Of a DNA stretch of 64,000 nt, positions 10,944 through 23,121 are shown piece by piece; position 1 is the stretch's first letter; the number at the start of each line of letters is the position of its first letter. Both the position numbers and the translations under genes were made by a program. Below the pieces are notes generated by a model. That model was not told where the DNA came from. It saw only the letters and a program-made list of their open reading frames with translations, and did not search any database. This stretch comes from Phoenix dactylifera (lineage: Eukaryota; Streptophyta; Magnoliopsida; Arecales; Arecaceae): NCBI RefSeq assembly GCF_009389715.1, contig NC_052397.1, positions 13,774,129 to 13,838,128 on the forward strand. The letters run 5' to 3'.

Positions 10944-13900
10944 ATGGCGGCCATAAGCTGCTTCTCCGCCTGCATCACCCGCGAGCCGGCGCCGGCCGTG
11001 CTCCCCCGCCCGGCTCTGCTGCCCTCCGGCGTGCTGCTGTCGAGGAGATGGCGGGCGGCGGTCGTGCTGCGCGCGGCGGCGGTCTCCAGGACCACGTCTG
11101 CGGAGGCAGAACCGGAGGCGGCGAAGAAGAGGCAGCCCAGGGGCATCACCAAGCCCCGGCCCGTCTCCCACGAGCTCCAGGTGCTGCTGGGCGTCAAGGA
11201 GATCCCTCGCACCCAAGCCCTCAAGCAGATATGGGCCTACATCAAAGAGAACAATCTCCAAGTACCTCTCTCTCTCTCTCTCCTAACCCTTCTCTCTTTT
11301 TAAGTTTGAATAATCTTTAATGGTGCAATCTGGTATTCAGAATTGGATAATATTTGCTTGCATATTACTTCTCGCGGATGCTTCTTATGCTTGTGTAGTT
11401 GACTGTTTATTGCTGGATAATGGGTACAAGTGTTGGGAGAATGTAGTGAGAGGTTAAAGATTGAATTTTGAAGCAAAATTTGCTTTTGCTTGGGGTTTGG
11501 TTATTACATAAAACAAATTAAGGCCATTTGCTAGTGACACATGTGGTGCTGGTAATGTGCAAAATGTCATCAGGTTTTCTTGGAGAAATTTTATGCAAGT
11601 TAATTCCGGAGACAGCAGATTCGTAAATGTTTTCTGGCACTTCCTCTGTGCATACATTCAGTAAAATATTGTACTGTTGGCCTTAGAGTTCCTCCCCCGA
11701 GACATTTCCCAACAATGTTATCATTGTTGTAGCCCAAGTCTTTTCGCATAAACATGGGCCTCCAATGGAGAGTGAATTCAATTCAATAAGGCTCTACAGA
11801 GTCATTTAGCGGACTTTCATAGCCAGTTGTGAACCTGAACCAATCCTCTAAGTGAAATAGTTATCTGATATGCTTTGAGCCCCAGGCAAGCCAGCCATCG
11901 ATTTAGAGGCTACTTGGTACCTAAAGGCCTTACTTTGGGTTATGTAGTTTGAATATATGGAGATCTAGTTATACTTATTCTTATTTGCTTGGACTCTTTT
12001 TGCTCAATGTTCTAGGGTTACAGGCCTTTTGTATCATAAAATTGTCTTTAAGTTGTCAAGAAATGCATTGGCCGTGCAGCATCAGAAAGGCTATTTTCAC
12101 GTAATTCACTCATCTTTGTTTCTATTGGGTATGATGTTTTTCTTTTCTCTTTCATATAAAAATACAAGATATTGATATAATCATTCCGTTGTATTCTTTG
12201 CTCATCTTGTTTGGCACGTTTCTTCTAATTCAACTGTACTAAAACTACATTTGTATATTCTGGTAGTATTCTATTGAATTTTGTGTCCTTGTTCCCCAGC
12301 AATTTTATGAATAATCCTAATTTAGTGCTAAACTTTTTTTAAGTCAATAAATTTAGTTTTCCGTCTAATAATATATATGTGGTATATTATTTTGTTTATC
12401 AATAACAAGTTAATACTCAATGAATGTATAGAGATGTGAGCCCAATGAGTCTTGGCTGATATCTTCTCAAAGCTGCTTTTAAATTATTGTTACATGTTTT
12501 TGAAAATCTTAATGTACCGTTTATCCATGCCTTTCCTTCCTGATGCCCATTACACAAAGCAATCCCTCATAGAATCAAATGTTATCTTTAAATCAACTAT
12601 GATAATTGGTTGCTCAATTTTTTATTAAGCCTAAGCACAAGAATAGATTCTGTTGTTAAACTTGTTAAACTCTAGGTTCTATCTAATAGTGAAGAAGCTT
12701 AAATTATTGTTGGGATGTAATAAATTATCAGGTGTCAAAACACATCATTCTTAAAAATTTAACAGTTCAAATTTGAAACAGATGGATTTTCGCTTTATTA
12801 GAGAGCTTAAAAATAATATGGTTTAGTGTTGATGCACTCCATAAATTGGATAGAGATTAGACAACCATGGGTCATGATGGAGCATTAAGTACAAGATTTT
12901 TTGAGCAATAACTTTAAGAATCATAGGAACCCATAGAACATGATGAAGGACTTGAAAACCCATGGATCCTAGTGAAGCAGCATTGCACTAATGTGGAAAG
13001 TCTTGGATGCCCATAGAACATGTAGATTTTAAGAGAGAATATTGGGGTAACACTTCATGTAAAGTGACTAGATTGAGTTGAGAGGTGCAGAAGAGCTTCC
13101 CTTTCTCGTGAGCTATTGGAATCTCCATGTCTACATGATCATCAGACTAGTCGGTACATTCTCAAGGTTTGCTCCTTTCACCTTGGTTTAACTATTGGCT
13201 AGTTACTAATGGTTCGCCGATTGTTGAAACAACTAAAGCATTCTTTGGCTAAAGGGTCTTAAAATGTTTTGGAAGCAAAGGAACAAGAATAGACAAGAGT
13301 GGTTCACCATACAAATTTATTGTTTTGATAGTCAAAAATCTCTATTTTTCCCCTTGGAGTAGACAAGAATGGATAAGAATGGAGCATGCTCAAAGATTGC
13401 ATTTACCAATCCACTATGAAGGACTATAACATTTTATTTCCTTTCCACATACAAGGATGCCTAGGGAAACACGATTGCATAAACATCTTAAGTGATATTC
13501 CTTTTTTAGGTTAAAACACATTTGCTTGGTACCAAAAAAAAAAAAACTAAAAAGTCAAGAATAGTGACCCATATGTGCCAGTTTTGGTTTTTTCGCCATG
13601 CTCTCACATAGATACATCATGACATGTGTGCCATGAGTGTGGCGTGCCAGCTACGCCACAAGGTTATAGTTCCCATGGATTGCCCTATGAAAAATAAGAA
13701 AGAAGTAAATTGAACCAACGGGGACATCCCAATCCCTATCTTGCCCAAGCAAAGGAAGGAAATTTACTTTTGGTTTTAAAGGTTGTTTGAAGAGATCACA
13801 TTCGATGGTTCGAATCTTCATTTTGGAACTCCAATATTCAAATTTCATAAAACTGAATCTAGCCTCAAATTTGATCAATCTTGTTGTAGTCTCTTACTAT

Positions 13901-14362
13901 ATAAACACACAGGACATAGGCATACAGACACACACATATAGAGAGAGACTTGGCTACACTTAGTGGATCTCTACCTAGATCCGGTTAGGTCTAGATTGGA
14001 TGATGGGGCTCCATTCTTTTTCGATTCATCTCTGGAGTTGAATACAAGCTGTTGGATGATTCAAGCTGTTGGATGTGATTTACTGTCTCTAAATAACTTA
14101 CGTACCAAAAATCTTATGATTTGGATACCCCTCGCGTATGCATCAAAAGTCAAAAAAAAAATCTACAGTATAAATAACATTAAATTATATTTTAATCACT
14201 TGATGCATATGCTCGGGGTCTCCAAATCACATGATTTTTTTATATAAGCATTTTAGAAGTAATAGATCATATCCAACAGCTTGGATCATCAATGTCGAAC
14301 CTCCATCATTCAATCTGGACCTGACAGAATCTAAGAAGAGATCCACTCATGTAGCCAAATTC

Positions 14363-14401
<39 letters not shown>

Positions 14402-15367
14402 CATATACACACATATTTACATATACACACATATATAGATATGCACACATATTTACATATGCACACATACACATATACACACATGTATACATATATACAC
14501 ATATATATACATATATATAGTGTTTTTTTCTAGAAGCCATCTTAGGAGCGAGTCCAAAATCATTGAAATACAACATCTTTGTGAAACGTTATATCTTTAC
14601 AAAAATCAGAAGAAAATCATCACTAGAGCACAGGTATAGCTTTCAGGCAGTTTTTTCCCCAAAAACCATTGGAATGCTATTAAGGAAAATGAGATATCAA
14701 TTGTAAATCTCGTAGAGTTCTTTCCAAGAAGTCTAAGAAATTTGATATTTCTCTAAAAAGTAATGCTTTTTGAAAGATTGCTTGTCCATGTAGAGTATAG
14801 CTGACTTTAACTGTTTGATCTAGCAGATCTCCAAACTACAATTCTAATATGAATTATAATGTAGTTATAATTATATACCTTACAATTATGTGATAATTGT
14901 AATATAGTATAATGGAGTATCCAAGCCTATGTAATGCAATAATTATTTATCGAACATTTTTAGTTTCAAACTATAAATCTAACAAGACTATCTTATGTAA
15001 TATGATTTTGATGAATTTTGATAATTAGGTAACAATTAGTTGTAACATTTTATTATATCTCCCCTCTTACATGTGCATTTTACACATGTACTTTTACTAG
15101 CATATGTACATATATACATTTATGGATATATTCATATACACATATATATAAATACGCATACATATAGAATCCATCCATTCTTCTAAATATTTTCCTTTTC
15201 ATCTGCATTTATTAGCATTTTACCTAATGTTTTCAACATAAGCAAGGTAGCAACTTAACATTACTGACTGCCACACTAATGTCAGTACTTGTAAGATTCT
15301 TATAGATTATTCATGAGACAAGCTGATTTCATATAAGAGGAATCCATTGTTACCCCCCATCTCCCCC

Positions 15368-15398
<31 letters not shown>

Positions 15399-16038
15399 AA
15401 AAAAAAAACCCAACAAAAAAAAAACAAAAAAAAAACAATTTTTAGAGGATCTTAAATGTTTCTTTTGTGGGTTGACTTGCCATATTTTGTCTTAATTCAT
15501 TATCAGTGTTCTATTGATTGTCTCTGTCAGTGCTATAATATTTTTGTCCAAAAGGTATCAATTATCTCTCATTCAATATTAGTGTAAACTCAAAATATGC
15601 ATGTATAATTATCCAAAAGCATAGCATGTTTATTTTGTAGAAATCGGAGGATCTGAATTCTCTTGCTTGTGTCTAACACTGAAACCAGTTGTTGCATCCA
15701 GATAAGATAGATTGTTTATATGAGTTATCATGCTATGTAAATTGCTTACTAACGTTCCTGTTACAGGCTCTGTAGCTTTGTTTTTCATATAGCATTTATT
15801 AATCTTTGTATGTCGTTCGTTCTAGATTACTATTTAGTTAATCTTTGTACTTCCATCAAATCCTATAATTCAGTGACATAGGTCATTGTGCATTTGTTTT
15901 TTGTGTTCTTTTTTACAGGATCCGGAGAACAAAAGGGTAATAGTTTGTGATGAGATGCTGAAAAAAATATTTGGAGGAAGAGATCGTGTTGGCTTCCTTG
16001 AAATCTCAGGATTGCTGAATCCTCACTTTTTGAAATGA
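10944..16038 (+). CDS. SWIB/MDM2-domain protein, probably plastid-targeted, two exons
   Basis: Exon 1 is 10944-11261 and exon 2 is 15919-16038 including TGA. The 4657-base intron has GT (11262-11263) and AG (15917-15918) ends and joins in phase 0, giving 145 residues. Residues 1-60 are rich in Ala, Arg, Ser and Pro with few acidic residues before position 54, a likely transit peptide. From about residue 67 (GITKPRPVSHELQVLLGVKE) to the C-terminus is one SWIB/MDM2 fold, including IPRTQALKQIWAYIKENNLQ in exon 1 and DPENKRVIVCDEMLKKIFGG in exon 2. SWIB domains occur in chromatin remodellers; small stand-alone plant versions are mostly organellar and nucleoid-associated, so a plastid DNA-associated role is inferred. 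The intron boundary sits at the usual ENNLQ|DP site. The stop codon lies inside an 84-bp tandem duplication. Confidence 0.93.
11268..11288. repeat. (CT)n tract at the start of the SWIB intron
   Basis: A short CT microsatellite beginning a few bases after the donor, similar in position to the CT tract just inside the AGP intron. Confidence 0.7.
13941..14398. mobile_element. Foldback MITE inside the SWIB intron
   Basis: The two halves are imperfect reverse complements along almost their whole length. TTGGCTACACTTAGTGGATC at about 13950 pairs with a right-hand copy reading TTTGGCTACATGAGTGGATC. CAAGCTGTTGGATGTGATTT pairs with CAAGCTGTTGGATATGATCT. ATGATTTGGATACCCCTCGC pairs with a similar block near the centre (about 14175). 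A GA tract abuts the left arm and a CT tract the right. The left arm has about 35 extra bases. There is no coding capacity. The transcript through the intron could form a hairpin with arms near 200 bases. Superfamily not assigned. Confidence 0.75.
14366..14520. repeat. Compound microsatellite (CT)n then (ACAT)-like repeats
   Basis: About 33 bases of CT are followed by roughly 120 bases of alternating ACACAT/ATATAC motifs. Confidence 0.9.
15363..15408. repeat. Poly(C)26-poly(A)20 block in the SWIB intron
   Basis: Twenty-six C are followed immediately by twenty A. Such tracts are unstable and hard to sequence, so exact lengths may be artefactual. Confidence 0.9.
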
Positions 16039-16192
16039 AGAATCTTCTAAGGATTTGGTTTCTGTACATGAATAACTCCTGGTTTGTCACTATTAAAGCA
16101 GGATCCTCACTTTTTGAAATGAAAAATCTTCTGAGGATTTGGTTTCTGTACATGTACATGAATGACTCCTGGTTTCTCATTATTAAAGCAGG
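16019..16192 (+). repeat. 84-bp tandem duplication across the SWIB stop codon and 3' UTR
   Basis: ATCCTCACTTTTTGAAATGA at 16019 recurs at 16103, and the following 64 bases match with a few substitutions, up to TATTAAAGCAG at the end of each unit. The second unit carries an extra GTACAT microduplication. The first copy holds the last codons and the stop of the SWIB gene; the second lies wholly in the 3' untranslated region. Confidence 0.9.
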
Positions 16193-18266
16193 TGAAATAC
16201 AACTATTGTCACACTGTGTAATCTAGTTTAGCGTATTTCTTACTCGTGGTTGGTAGTGGTTTAATATTTTGCCCTGTATCTGCTACAGACTCCAGATTTT
16301 GTGGTCCTGTCTACTTCTTTAACTGTTTGTTTCTCAGCATACCAATGCTATGAGTCGGCTGTGTATATGCGTGCAAGTGAACTTGATTACGTATCTATTC
16401 ATGGATCCTCTGTGCCGAGCTCAGTCACTCGGGTACTCAGCTTTATGAATTTTTCAGTCTTGGTCTCTTGGAAACTGAACTTCTTTTTAGTCTTTGCTGT
16501 CTGAGTTGCTTTTCTTCCAAGGATTCTTTTTTTCTGGCAGCACAGGCATTATGTTATTTCATAACCTTCTCGTTGTTGTAATGTGCAAAAGCAGATGTAT
16601 ATGTCGATGCTTCAAAACCAGACCATGTTTTATTCCTTTATTTTTTTTTTCATTTTTACAAAGTTGCTGATATCATTGTATTATCGAAGAATTATGGCTG
16701 TGAAGTCATTTTTAACCAACGGTAAGTTTCAGGCATGAGCTTGCTGAAATTCAGTGCAACAGGTAGTTCCTTGACAATGTCCACACAGGAGAGATAATTT
16801 TTTTTAAATTGCAATTAAAAATCCCAGCATTAAACAAGGGGAAAAAAGGAAAAAAATGACAGGAGGCTACAACTTGATTCCGCTAGATGCACATGCAAAT
16901 GACTTGTCAAAAGCTTCTTACTGAAATCATACTGTGGCAATCAGGCATTGATTGCTCTCCAATCTCTCTTCTGTAGAGTTATTGATAATGGTGTAACAGA
17001 ATGGCTGGTTTCTTCAAACATTACTTCTTTTTTGTTTCTGTGCCCATTTGTTTACAACACAAATGCATGAAGAAGGTCTCGACTATCGCTGGTTTTTGGA
17101 AACTCCTGCTAAGACCATGCCTGATAAATAAAAAACCTATAAGGAGCGGATTTGAAGTCATCTGATTTATCTATGCTGCTTGGTAATGTTGTTGCTCTTA
17201 TAATGAAAATGTAATTACTATTCCGAAAAAATCCTGTGTTTACAATAAGAGATGTGCTTTTCAGCCTATTGCTTCACTACAAAAATTTACACTAAACTTG
17301 CATAGGTGTATCTACCATATCTTGTTGATTGCATTCGATGCTTGCATATTCCATTACTGGTATTATAAATCATGATACAGCTTCTCCTTGCAGTTCACTC
17401 GATACAGATGCAAATCTTTTGTTTGTTAATATTAACTACCCCTTTCTAGATTTCTTCTTTCTTTCTGTGTCACACATCATTATGGAATACTCCTGTAAAT
17501 GATCCAGGACTGTGAGCTTATAAGAATGTAGTGCTCGAGTGAACTAATTAAATTTGACAGGATGGCCCTGGTCATATGTTATGGAAGTGAAACAAGGAGC
17601 CGGGCAGGGGGCTATAATTTGAAGGGGAATTTCATAAATTACCATTATGGTAGAGGCTTAATAGATAATATAAGATCAATCAAGATTCGAGGTTTTTTTT
17701 TTTTACCTCAACAGTGAAAAAGGGTAGATTGTGTTTTCAGCAAAGAAAAAAAAGAGAGGGTAGATTGTGTTATTGCACAAATGTTCATCAATGAAAAGGA
17801 ATAATTTTGCTTGAAAAGGAATTATGATGATTATATTCTCATTTTCTTCAACTGAAAGAAAAGAGATGGAGTTCCCTCCTTTGGAGTGGATTGAGCAACA
17901 ACAGAGCAGAATTAGGTCGGTCTTTATACTGTACGCTTGAATGATGCATTTACCTGCATCTCGTTACAGTAAATCTGGTACTGCCACAACCTTGTAGAGA
18001 TCCAGTAATTGCCTCCTGTTAGGAATTTAACTCTTGGAACAATGAAGCGTTTTAGTAATTGCCTGTCCTCATAGAGCTATTGAATCTAATTATCTATTTT
18101 TTCCCTCTGTTCACTGAAGGATGAATTACCATACGGTCATAAAAGATAGAAACTTATATAGACTGTGTCCAGCACCTGATAACTACGCGCAGATATTGCA
18201 GACTAGGACTCTACCTTCCCTTTTCAGCAGAAGGCATTATGTATATGAGTGCAATTCTTTGTATTT

Positions 18267-18372
18267 AAGGACATCAAATTGTCTCAGCCAGAAAAAAGAC
18301 ATCAAATTTTCTCAGCCAAAAAAAAGACATCAAATTTTCTCAGCCAAAAAAAAAGACATCAAATTTACTCCA
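18267..18372. repeat. About 3.5 copies of a 28-30 bp tandem repeat
   Basis: The unit reads approximately GACATCAAATTTTCTCAGCC followed by 6-9 A. Copy-to-copy changes are mostly A-tract length. Confidence 0.85.
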
Positions 18373-19440
18373 GCGAGAATATTTTGCTTGCTTGTACTAA
18401 AGCTTAAGCTTGTCCTCTTCTCACCAAAATAAAAAAGCAAAAAAAATTACCTTCTACCTTTCACTATCCCCTATGTGGAAAGTGAGTTATTTATTGCCAG
18501 CACTTAACTTTTGGAACAAGAGCATGATAAGGAAAATTTACTCCTGTTTCTGCCCTTTCTGAGATGGAGAATTTGGCTGTCAGCACACTTGGCTACAGAT
18601 AAGGATTTTTTAGATAAGCTGAGTGATTTGTTTTTCCACATTCATATACTAAGAAATACATGTGGAGGTTTACTTGCAAATGCTCCACCCATTTGCTTGC
18701 CTGACCTATATTATATTAAGTACACCCTTCTTATAATGCCAACATGATGAAAGAAAATGGGAGAAATCGGCGATGAGCAAGACTTATAAGAAGTTCATTT
18801 TCATAGCAAAAGTTTAATTTATACGTAGTGGCACAATTATAACGATAGTGACTTCGATAATTCAGATATCCTCAACCGATGTGCGCCATTCATATTGCTA
18901 GGATAAGCTTGTGGGGTGAAGGACTAGAATTATGAATTTTTGAGCTCATCATTGATGATATTTATGGTGTCTATGAGGCAGTCTTGTCTCCTAATCCTAA
19001 TCTAGATCATGAAAACCCAATGATGGATAACTGTGTGATAACAAAGAACAAGTTCTGTAACTGGAAGGAGTTGTTTGTGTAGTACTAGAAGACATAATTG
19101 TGTTTCTGTTTCTGTTGGGGTGTCCCAGCATCATGAGAAACATTTCTGCATCATATCATGGGATTTGAGATAAGAGATGACAGAATTCAGTCATCTGTCT
19201 CCCGACCGACTCTCTTTTCTTTATGTCTCTCTTTTTTTCTAAAAAGAAAGAAAAAATCTTCTTCTTTTTTTGTTCCACCCGAATGCTTAGCTGAGTTCAA
19301 TGAAACAAAACAGTGAATCCATTCCGGTAGTATCTTATGGGCTGGGGATGGAGAGCTACCTCGGGAGCTCTGTGATATTCTGTTTTCTGATTTTATTGAA
19401 TGTATTCGTATACGTATTGTGTGAGTTACTTGCTTTAGCA

Positions 19441-19472
19441 ACAAAAACAAAACAAAACAAAACAAAACAGAA
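19441..19472. repeat. (AAAAC)n microsatellite
   Basis: Five to six AAAAC units with a terminal AGAAC variant. Confidence 0.85.
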
Positions 19473-22400
19473 CAGTGAATTGTTTAGAGTAACTTCTTGT
19501 GATAGTGAAGTAACTGAATATGGGATTGTTCGATTTCTCGATTATTATATCTTGGGCATGTCCTTCGGGTAAATCCTGCATGAGATTAACCATGCAATTT
19601 TGACATTATATGATTAAGGTCTGATTTTTATAATTTGAATCTGCTATATAAGTTGACAAGCAGTCGTAAAAAGCGTGTCAAATTATGACAGATCCAAATT
19701 CGACTCTCATCAATAATAGGACTTTCTCTGTTGCCAATGAGGACTCATCAAGACAGTCTTATACGGAAGGATAAGACCGGATGGTTATGCTTACGGTCAT
19801 GGTATCCTTCAAGTCGTCCTACAGATGATACTTTCTTTGCAACTGTACTTAATCTCTTTCAGGTCTTCTTTGTTGCCTCTGACATTATTAATGACTTTCT
19901 TTTATAAATAATTACTTGCATTGGATCATTGAAGAAATGATCTTTAAGATGACCATCAGATATTGTTTGAGACTGCATTGCATGTTAAGACAATGGTGAG
20001 TATCTTTATCCAACTTATTGAGTTTGTTCATCAAGATTTTCTATCCAAAAATTACATGAGTATAATCTATATCTTCGATCAATTTGTGGTTCATGCAGAG
20101 CCAGTTGTGATATTCTCCTAGTGCATTTGCTTAGCTCACTACTTACTGATCAATAATCATCATTACTTGCAGTCTCCCCTGTAGAGTTTAGATTTGGAAA
20201 GAGCATGATATGTCCATGTAGACTATTTCATGTGGAGAACTCTCTTAGTTATGTTTGGACAGGGGTCTGGTGAGGTGTAAGTTATATTATGAAGCTGTGG
20301 CGGAGAATACGGCTAAGGGAGGACTCTTGTAAGGAATTGGAATATGGACCTGGTTTCATGATAGGAGATTGATCATATACAATTGATAATAAAATTCAGA
20401 AAGATATTCACAAGAGAAGTAATGTTATACCCTATTTTATTTTTAAGTATAAAATTTTAAGACAAATTTTGCATGCATGTGAATAACTGTTTCCGAGAAC
20501 TACTTTGAAAAGTTTTATGGTATTACAGTTGATATGCAATTGTTTTCAATTAATCGAGATAGGAGAAAGATACACTCACTACAAAGGTCTCTCAAGAACC
20601 ACATCCAAAGCATGGTTTTATCCTAGTGGCAACCCTAGATAGACTGGTTCAAGCTCGTTGTTTTCGCTTACATTACCTATGTCAATATCAGATTCATTTA
20701 GGAAAGTCATACGAACTGCCTGTCGGTGCTTTCTGAATGCTTGAGCTAAGATTTTAACTTCATTATCTGACAATTTTTACTACCGGACAGGCTACATGAG
20801 GAAGCCACTTAAAGACTAAAGCCTAAAGGCTTAAAGTTCTAAATGCTAAGCTGCATAATAGTTGGTGGTTTATCTATTTTCTTCACATGCTTGGTTTCTC
20901 AAAGTTAAAGAGAAAGAAACCAAGTGCATGTGTTCATCAACTGAACCAAGGGCTGCTTCCTATGTGAAAAGTATGCCACTTCAGATAAAATTTGCCATAA
21001 ACGAGGAATGTTTGGGAGGGAGGTAGCTTCATTGCCAAGGATATGTTGGAGATAAACATATTGAAAGAGGACTTCCTTAAGGGAACCTCATCTTTTGTGG
21101 GAGAGAGCAGTACAACCCCCTTTATGATCACAAGCTCATTGTGCTCCATTCCAGCTTGACAAATTGTGAAGGCCATTAAGTTTGCTAGTCCAGTCTAATG
21201 ACAACGGAGAACTAACCAACGAATAAATGATTCGGGTTAGCTCAGGCTAGGTCAGATTTTGCGGTCCCGAGCCCGAGTCGATGCGACACTGTGGTGGGTC
21301 CATTTTCAGCATCAAGCTTATTAAAAAGCTGGGCATGGTTCAGGTGTAGTCCCTCCCTGCACTAGCCAATTTTAAGTCCTCATCTTTGGTCAAGGGACTG
21401 TTCATGTGAGCATGGCCAGAACTGCTGTTGGTCCAGGTCTTGGTTTTCATGCACCTCCTAACCAGAGCTGTCTGCCTAGCGAGAAATTAGAAGATGCAGT
21501 GGCTGTCAGCAATAAAACAAGCCTGCAGTTTGGAGGAATTAAAATGAGAGGCTAGCAATTAGATGAGACACTGTTCTTGGGTTGCTAGATGGATCGAGCA
21601 GCTTAGCACCCCAGTTCAAGTAAAGGACAAGGTGAGAGCTACCCCTCAACCAAAATTTACAGGAGTCTCACAGACCAAATAAAGAGCACTGGTCAAGCAG
21701 GTCCTCAATCAGTGAAACACAAAAGAATCAGTCACAGAACCCAATCTCCAAAGGAATTAGATCACTTGAGCCATTGCCCTCCATTCATTTGAGTTTTGCA
21801 TCAGACCCCAAGTTGCAAATATACACTCAACTAGAGAAAAGGATGAGATGATACCCTCTGATACCACCTCCTTCAGGATGGTTGGAAGCTTTCGCAAAAG
21901 GGGACTTAAAACCATGGTGTTTATTTCTTTCATTAATGGCTCCTCCATTCCCCAAGGTAAACATCTCCCATCAAACAAATATATATTTCCCCCTTACAAG
22001 CACGGTATGGTAATCATGGAATTGACTTGGAGAGGCATCATGATGTGGAAGCTTCCCATTGCCTATAAACAAGTCGCCCCTCCAAGATAACAATGACTGT
22101 AAAAGCTGAGTGACAACATCACACTCATACAATATCTCAAATTAAAAAAAAAAAAAAGAGAGAGAGACCCAGGCAATGAATGAGATGAGAAACCACATGG
22201 GGGCCTTCAAACCCCCCATGCCCTTTGGTGTCATGATTCTTTCACTCACCCTTCCCCAAGGCAATGCAGAGCCTTGGGCCCTTGGTCAATAAAGGTGAAC
22301 CGAAGCCTGGACAGATGCCCACCACCCCCAATACATCCCCCTCCCCACCTGAAGATGAGCTGTGTACCTTCTTTCCCAGTAACCAACCATTGGATGCTGT

Positions 22401-23121
22401 CATGCAGCAAGAGAGAGGAAGAAAGATAAAGATGATCTCAGCATCCAAGAGGAAGAAAAGTTTGAATGTACAGTTCAACTAAGACTGTAAAGAGAGCAAG
22501 AGAGATAACATGTAAGCCTTCAATATCTGATGGAAGTTTGTTTTACATCGACTCCTCTCCCAATTAGGACTGACACATACATCCAGATACTAAAAGACAC
22601 AAATTTGGTTACAGCTTAAGGCAGGGAGGAACGGGTAGCTACTTCCCAAAACTAGCTTCTCCTGCAACATGAACAAGAGTTTTGATAACAAAGAACAAAC
22701 AAACACACATTACAACTTAATCTGAAAGGCCGTCGGAGCTGCGACGCGCCGGCCGGCCAGGCCAGTGAATTGCTGTCGCCGCCCGCAAGGCGAATTAGTA
22801 CTAGCTCCAGATCACCAGCACAAACAAGATCCTTTGGGCATGGAAGGAAGAAATCCACTCCCCATCCCACAGGGAGGTGATACTTCTAACCAATCCATCT
22901 GCCAAGAATTCTGCATCCAGAGAATAAAGATTCACCCAGGCCCTGTGAGAAGTAAGACCTGTGAACAATTATGCTCCTATATACAGAGGACAGCCCCCAT
23001 TTGGCGAAAACTCCAAATTATCTATCTCGAATCAGTGTCTACCAACCTACATTTCATGGTGAGTCAGTTAACTGGAATAACGTCTACTAGTATGAACAAT
23101 GCAATACACTACTCCTAAGTA

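Larger units (their letters stand above)
16193..23121. other. Long intergenic stretch without a convincing gene
   Basis: Apart from two small repeats listed separately, I find no domain signature, splice-consistent gene, tRNA or complete transposon here. Open frames up to about 117 codons (for example 22765-23118 plus) look like chance. The part directly below 23122 should include the 3' untranslated region of the minus-strand DUF620 gene. Confidence 0.45.

Noticed and set aside
10797..11261. Minus-strand frames opposite SWIB exon 1
   Set aside because: Shadows of a GC-rich exon; the plus strand encodes a recognised domain with matching splice.
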